Below are positions 58,591-64,000 of a stretch of DNA of 64,000 nucleotides, in pieces; positions within the stretch are counted from its first letter, which is position 1, and each line of letters starts with the position of its first letter. Made by a program: the position numbers and the translations under genes. Origin of the DNA: Siphonodentalium dalli (Eukaryota > Mollusca > Scaphopoda > Gadilida > Siphonodentaliidae); NCBI GenBank assembly GCA_032622095.1, contig CP136067.1, positions 60,400,893 to 60,464,892 on the forward strand, in the 5' to 3' direction. The notes beneath the pieces were generated by a model. It worked only from the letters and a program-made list of their open reading frames with translations. It ran no database searches and had not been told where the DNA came from.

Positions 58591-60622
58591 ACATAAATAC
58601 AGTATGTATACTGGTTGTACAGTACCGTTGATGTAAAACAAATATTCTATTATATGATTAAAGGGAAGTGGCAGCCATGGGGGGGGGGGGGGGCATCAAG
58701 TCCCGGGTGGCTGCAGGTTCATTCCAAACACGACCCCTTGGCTCAACTTGCAGGGTTGAGCCATGAATAGATGTGGTGAGATCGCGAGCTCACCTTAATG
58801 GCTGTGCCGTTTCGTGGGTAGTTCATGCCCATTGGTCGCTAAAAACCCTCTATGTGTATCGAAGAATAGTAGGCTATGCGACCGCATTGGAAAACATTTT
58901 TGCACCCAGATACAAACAAACTTTGGCTTCCATCAGTTCCAGGTTGCAGACGACCTACGGTGTAAAGGAAGTCGTACCAACGACCCATTTGGGAAAAGTA
59001 ACGGCGTGGTCACCGCTGCTGAAGAATTTAACAAAAGTTCACTAAGCACAGGTTCGTCGAGTGATATAAAGATTGGACACCCCTTTGATATACACATTTC
59101 GCAATGCTGCATATTTGACACAAAACGTCTAAACGGTTGTTTGATGTTGTGCGGTCATGTGAGTCAGGTGATTCTGTTGGTAATGGCAACACACGTTACA
59201 AGTTACATGTACTGTGGCTGAACCTGGTTATTAACAATCACCAAACCTCCCAATACGTATAATCTTATACAACTGCGAAGCTATATTATGCGAAGTAAAC
59301 ATATACAATGATGTAATTTCTTCAACTCAAGTAACTATCAAAAGCCTCAGCTTGATAAGGTATGTGTATAATGCATAAATGTGTATAGGAATATTCCGTG
59401 TTTGTCTCATCTTGCAATGTATTGTATTGTTGTGGCGATGGGTGCAATACCGCAACCAAACAAATGCGACAAAAGATGATACAATCCGAAAACATTCATA
59501 TGCATTATGTGTCTCGTCAATTTTGAGAGTTTGTTCTGGATTATTGTTCAAAATGGAATTGAATTATCACCCATGTATATAGAGGGGCAAAACAAGTTTA
59601 TATTTCACGATTTTCAGTCTACTTTCGTCAGAAAACTCCAAACTGTTGCCATCTCTAAATTATACCATGACGTTATCATAATGTATATCTCGAAGTGGGT
59701 ACACTTCAATATAATAGCACAAAAATAATCGGAGTTGTGCTTTTGTATTCTGCCATACCGAAATTTCTAAAACTGATTTTGTTTCTTCTGAATATTGGGG
59801 TGGGGGTGACACAATCTACCACCACATAGCATCGATGGCAAAGAATGACATCCTTATCCTACAATCATATGCAGTATATATTTCCATAAGTTTCTATATT
59901 ATATACGGGATCTCCATTCAAATCAATACTGAATAATCGCCTATTATGAGGGGCGAAACAACTGAAAATAATGATTTTTTGTCTATTTTCCACGTAAATT
60001 TAAGAAATTTTTACATCTATCACCGCAATCGTGGCATTGCATTACTTTGTATTTATAAGTGTGTAACCTGCTATATCGTAGCACAAACATATCCCGAATA
60101 CCTGTTCTTTTGTGTTCATTTGTGCCGAATTTCCCTAAAACAGTGACTTTTTGCTGAATTTTGGGGTGAGGGTTGAAATAATCTTACATAACACATCACT
60201 TGTTAAATATGATGACACATTCAGCATACTGTCGTATGCGGTATATATATACGCACTTTTCTAGACTATAAACGATATCCCCGGTCAGAACAATATTGAT
60301 CTATCGCCCATTAAGTGAGGCAAAAAAATTGAAAAATTGCGCTGTATTGTCTATTTTTACAATAAATCTAAATATATCAGAGAAATCGTACTACTATCAT
60401 AGTAAATATCTAGAGATATGTAGACTACAATAATTTAGCGCAAAGTGTTCGCGTTTCTATACTTTTATTTCTCATTTTGCCGAATTTTATAAAAACAGGG
60501 ATTTTTGCTGAATTTTGGCACTTAATCAGCTAAAAATCATCTTTTGCATCATTTGTATATTTCACACCGGGTCCTATTCGATGCGGGATGTCATAACGTT
60601 CAAAATGATGTATCACAAGCCC

Positions 60623-61770
60623 GTGCACTAGTGTCAACAGTAAAACACAGGCAATGGATTGTGCAATCCCAATAGACCAATGTGCTCATTTGAAAACTGC
60701 TTTATACAACATGTTAAGCAATACTCAGGCAGCATTCGCCAGACAATAATGTGAACTAATTTAAACAACCAAATTTTAATGGGAATCTTCAAGCAATTGT
60801 CTGGAAGAGTTTATTTCAAATTGCATGTCATGGAGAATACCTAGTTTTTGTTTGAATACCAAAATATCTCCGATTGTCTGGAAATAAATATCAAATTGTC
60901 ACGAGCCGCGATATTTCTTTCCAGACACGAATGAGATGTTTCAGGTATTCAAACAAAAACTGTAGGTCCTGAATGTTAAATGGTCCCCACCGAGGTGCCT
61001 GATGTTATATAGTGTTCTGACAACATAACTCATAATGCTCTTAGCTGGGACGTATATACATGTATACACCCCCAACAATATGGCAACTACTATGCTAATT
61101 ACTAAACTAGTGTGTGGTGAAATATATCACAAGGTATGTCAACGAGAGTCTATTCCACGTTCAGTATACATAGATTATATTGCAGCTCCCTTTGGTCGCA
61201 CTCTTTATAACGAAATTCTCATCCTTTTCCAACGATAAAAGGTGTTTCTCAAAATGCACCTCTGTGCAAAGATGCAAAGAAACAGACCCCCTGTCACCAA
61301 TTTGGCTGCTAAAGTCAGAGTGATGTGAGTTTATTGTGCTGTAATTTCGTGTCAAATATCGTATTATTTCCGGACCGGTATTCTGGTCTCCCGAGTTATA
61401 GGAATATAAAGATTGGACCGCTATCACGGTCTCTCGGGTACAAATGGTTAATGCTTAAAGTTGCAAAATTATACAGCATTCTCACTTCTAATAGCACAAC
61501 AAATTAAACAATACAAGGAAAGCAACACCTGGTTGACCCAAAATTTCTGACAGCTGATAGTACTTAGCAAAACCGCTATCAAGTGATGACGTCATGGCGT
61601 CATTCGGCAAGCTGCAGTGAAATAACAAAATGCTACAATGAAATAACAAAATCATCTTTCAATGTAGCTTCAAAGATATAAATACGACGATTTACATTTC
61701 AGTAATTTTCCACTATTTTATAGGCAAGCATGTAATAAAGATATCATAATAGTTGGAGTAGGATATCACA
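60623..61770 (+). other. Intergenic with one short inverted repeat
   Basis: 'gtttttgtttgaatacc' at about 60846 faces 'ggtattcaaacaaaaact' at about 60944, with an inner pair 'gtctggaaata' / 'tttccagac', so 60846-60962 may be a small decayed MITE. The rest, including frames at 61035-61238 and 61161-61427, is not recognised. Confidence 0.45.
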
Positions 61771-61789
61771 AAGGTTAGGTGTTTTCAGC

Positions 61790-62940
61790 CAAAAACCGGT
61801 ACAACTAAACATTCTAAGTCAAAAGGAACCATAACTCGAGCAAAATTTGTATTTTGAAGTAACTCAACCAACTTTGGTTGTGATCAAGCAACACTAACTG
61901 CAGTTATCAACAGGAAACCAAGAAATTTGGCTCATTTTCTTTTGAACGGCCATATGAAAATAAGACATTTAATATCTGGTGGATCGATGATCTTGTAACA
62001 TTTATTTTAATTCTTACCAGATATGTTTAAATCTAATCATCATAAACGGAAAATTAGTTAAATGGATAGTTTATTAGGGCCCAACAAATCAGGAAATTTG
62101 AATCATATAGGGCCGACGATTCAGAATTTAATCTCAAATTAAATCATGTTATTGAGCATATAAAGAGTGAAGATATGGGATAGTTCGGAGATCGTAAATG
62201 CAGTGCGATAAAATTATCTGATCAAGTTAATCTGATGCAAAATAAAAGGCCACTAGACCACATGTCCCATGAATAAGGTGGCTTTATTTGACCGGTGCCT
62301 TTTTTAGAAATGTAAAATTAAATTCTGAAAATGGGCAGACCGAACCCAAATTCAAACTGTATGTTCATGTGAGTCATTCATATACCAGATTTGAAAACAA
62401 TCAGATAACTATAACTAAAGTTATGATCCAGATACAAAAATAATTGGCAAATTCTAAGTCAACAAGGACCATAACTCAGGTAAAAATGAGCGGATCTCAA
62501 CCATATTCGAACCCAAACTGTATTTTGTTGTGAGCAATACATATACCAAATTTGAAAACAATCGGATAACTAAAGTTATCATCTGGAAACCATTTTAAGT
62601 GACAACTCCAGTTAATATCAACTGATCCGAACAAATCTTGATATGAGGAATATCCATCACATTATTCAGGTCAAGTTAATTATGGTTCCGGTCCAATGAT
62701 TTTTGTCGGAGTCATCTCCCTTTTTTGACTCAGATGATAATTCTTAATATCAACTGATCTGAATGAAACATGATGAGACGAATATCCATCACATTATTCA
62801 GGTCAAGTTTGAATATGGTTCAGGTCTGATGATTTTTAGTCGGAATTATCACCCTTTTTCGACTTAAACATTGCGATTTTAATATTGTCCAGATGACAAC
62901 TCCAGTCAGACTTCCAAAATGATAACTTCAACCTATACCC
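61790..62940 (+). repeat. Degenerate tandem-core repeat region
   Basis: Phrases recur with heavy divergence: 'tctaagtcaacaaggaccat' + 'aactcaggtaaaa' (61818, 62451), 'gaaaacaatcggataactaa' (62393, 62549), and 'gtcaagttaattatggttcc' / 'gtcaagtttgaatatggttc' (62670, 62800). They match the block at 4635-4830. Non-coding. Confidence 0.6.
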
Positions 62941-63790
62941 GAACAATTTGTTGATAAATGTACAATAATATAAATTTGCAATCTCGCATTGGGGGACATG
63001 AGACAAAGCAACCTTGTTTTATTACTTTGAGCGATATATTTACTTGTCCAAATTCCTTCAGCTAAAACCGGATTGTGATATTGGTTGGTGTTGTGCTGTC
63101 TTTAGTCAAATAAAATCAAAGTACCTTTGCCATACTATTTTAGCATAGAATTTACACCAAGATCCAGTAGCAAGATTTTTCCTACCATTATAATGTATCA
63201 ATACAGAATGCTATAATTATTAGAAAGAGTAGTATCTATATCGCGGTTACTATGCTGTATTATAATCTAACATTTATGTTAAATTATGCACAGAATAATA
63301 GGCCACATAATTAAAAGCATATTATCTCTGGTTTATTTATGCTTACAATAAACTTGACATGTCCAAAGTGTGACAATCGAACTTGGCCAATAACAACAAA
63401 CATGTGGACAATGTGATATTCTTTTATTCCCATATTCCATTGTTGTTATCAGCATTTTAAATTGTAAGTGGTTACACTGGACGTCTCGCAATGTATGTAA
63501 TTTCTAATTTACATGATACAAATTCTTTCAAGGTGACCATGTTTTCTTGATTATTTCCTGGAATGACAGGATAAGTCGTGTGAGTTAATAATCTTTTGAA
63601 TTATGAAAACATTGTGATAAAATGTACTTTTTACATTAAATTACCATTTGACAATCCATTTGGAGTTCAGAACAAATATTATGTGTTCTACGAAGCAGGA
63701 TTTTTTTTTTATTTCGAGTGCCTGTCAAAATGATATGGTACCTGTTATTTTAAATTGGTGCCTGTCAAATATTCAAAGCATCCTGTTTTA
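62941..63790 (+). other. Intergenic, nothing recognised
   Basis: AT-rich sequence without recognisable elements or coding text. Confidence 0.5.
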
Positions 63791-63814
63791 AAGAAATTCA
63801 CTGTTAAAGGAATT

Positions 63815-64000
63815 ATTCTCAGCTGCCCTAACATTAGAGTCAATGGAGAGATAAGGAATGCATAAAGTTGAAATGTTTAAGTAACACCAGAGGTCAACCT
63901 GATGAGTCACATGAAGTTTCGGGTAAGTTTGATGAAAAATGGGCATGCCAAAATATTTAGTTATGCAGAGAGTAAAATCCAAGTCAAATTCAATACCTTC
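63815..64000 (-). repeat. Pearl-like element fragment, cut by the window end
   Basis: 'agagtcaatggagagataag' and 'gttgaaatg' correspond to the inverse of the right-end block of the Pearl-like elements ('aatcactccattgact'). They are followed by an inverted core unit ('cacatgaagttt', 'gcagagagtaaaatccaag'). It continues past the window. Confidence 0.65.

Larger units (their letters stand above)
54272..60622. mobile_element. 6.4-kb inverted-repeat structure enclosing a retroelement relic
   Basis: The left arm (54272 to about 56345) and inverted right arm (about 58975 to 60622) match throughout; outer ends are 'gggcttgtgatacatcattt' and its inverse. Net arm length is about 1.65 kb once the left-arm MITE is removed. 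Each arm contains three diverged units of about 360 bp beginning near 'ccaaaattcagcaaaaa' (54775, 55132, 55493). The centre (56346-58974) is not palindromic and carries gag/protease/integrase relics. No clear target duplication was found. Confidence 0.75.

Noticed and set aside
61035-61427. Overlapping frames of 67 (plus) and 88 (minus) codons at the right side
   Set aside because: No splice context or known features and both strands open; chance frames are the simpler reading.

Overview
This is animal nuclear DNA, most likely from a bivalve mollusc. It has no prokaryotic gene organisation. It has one vertebrate-alignable gene broken into short exons with GT/AG borders, AT-rich introns, and many repeats of the kind common in bivalves: arrays ending in AGCTCAACTT / AAGTTGAGCT with 'ATGGCCGCCAGCAGCCATC' cores, CCGT/GTCC microsatellite leaders, and many MITEs. 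The species assignment is inference only.

The only host gene I can support is the 3' part of a plus-strand CSTPP1 (C11orf49) orthologue, a regulator of the tubulin polyglutamylase complex at centriolar satellites. Six exons (1770-1854, 4860-4945, 5934-6120, 8759-8868, 22206-22260, 45075-45291) join in a single reading frame with matching splice phases. They end at a TAA at 45289-45291 with a poly(A) signal at 45502. The first exons (about the N-terminal quarter) must lie left of the window. The introns are about 3.0, 1.0, 2.6, 13.3 and 22.8 kb, and nearly all of that length is repeats.

Layout. 1-9 kb: five internal introns/exons with a hairpin hAT-type MITE, a TA-target MITE and a 27-bp minisatellite. 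10-14 kb: a candidate TTAA element and a three-level nest of DNA transposons. 14.7-22 kb: three large Pearl-like arrays with about 160-bp core repeats, plus one of another family. 22-37 kb: unique intron with two hAT elements having perfect 8-bp target duplications, a perfect 68-bp x5 tandem array and more MITEs. 37-44 kb: a composite region with a minus-strand LINE fragment and a 240-bp satellite in two duplicated blocks. 45 kb: CSTPP1 last exon, whose stop codon lies inside a tandem repeat running into the 3' UTR.

Downstream of the gene are two very large inverted-repeat elements. 46.57-51.70 kb is a foldback element of about 5.1 kb, whose two arms each carry an independent insertion of the same MITE family. 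54.27-60.62 kb is a second inverted-repeat structure with a piggyBac-type MITE in only one arm and a decayed Ty3/gypsy-like gag-protease-integrase relic in the centre. In both, one arm preserves the empty target site of the MITE in the other arm. The last 3.4 kb holds only degenerate repeats and unrecognised sequence.

No tRNA, rRNA or CRISPR was recognised. All homology statements come from reading the sequence and from memory of the families; no database search was run.
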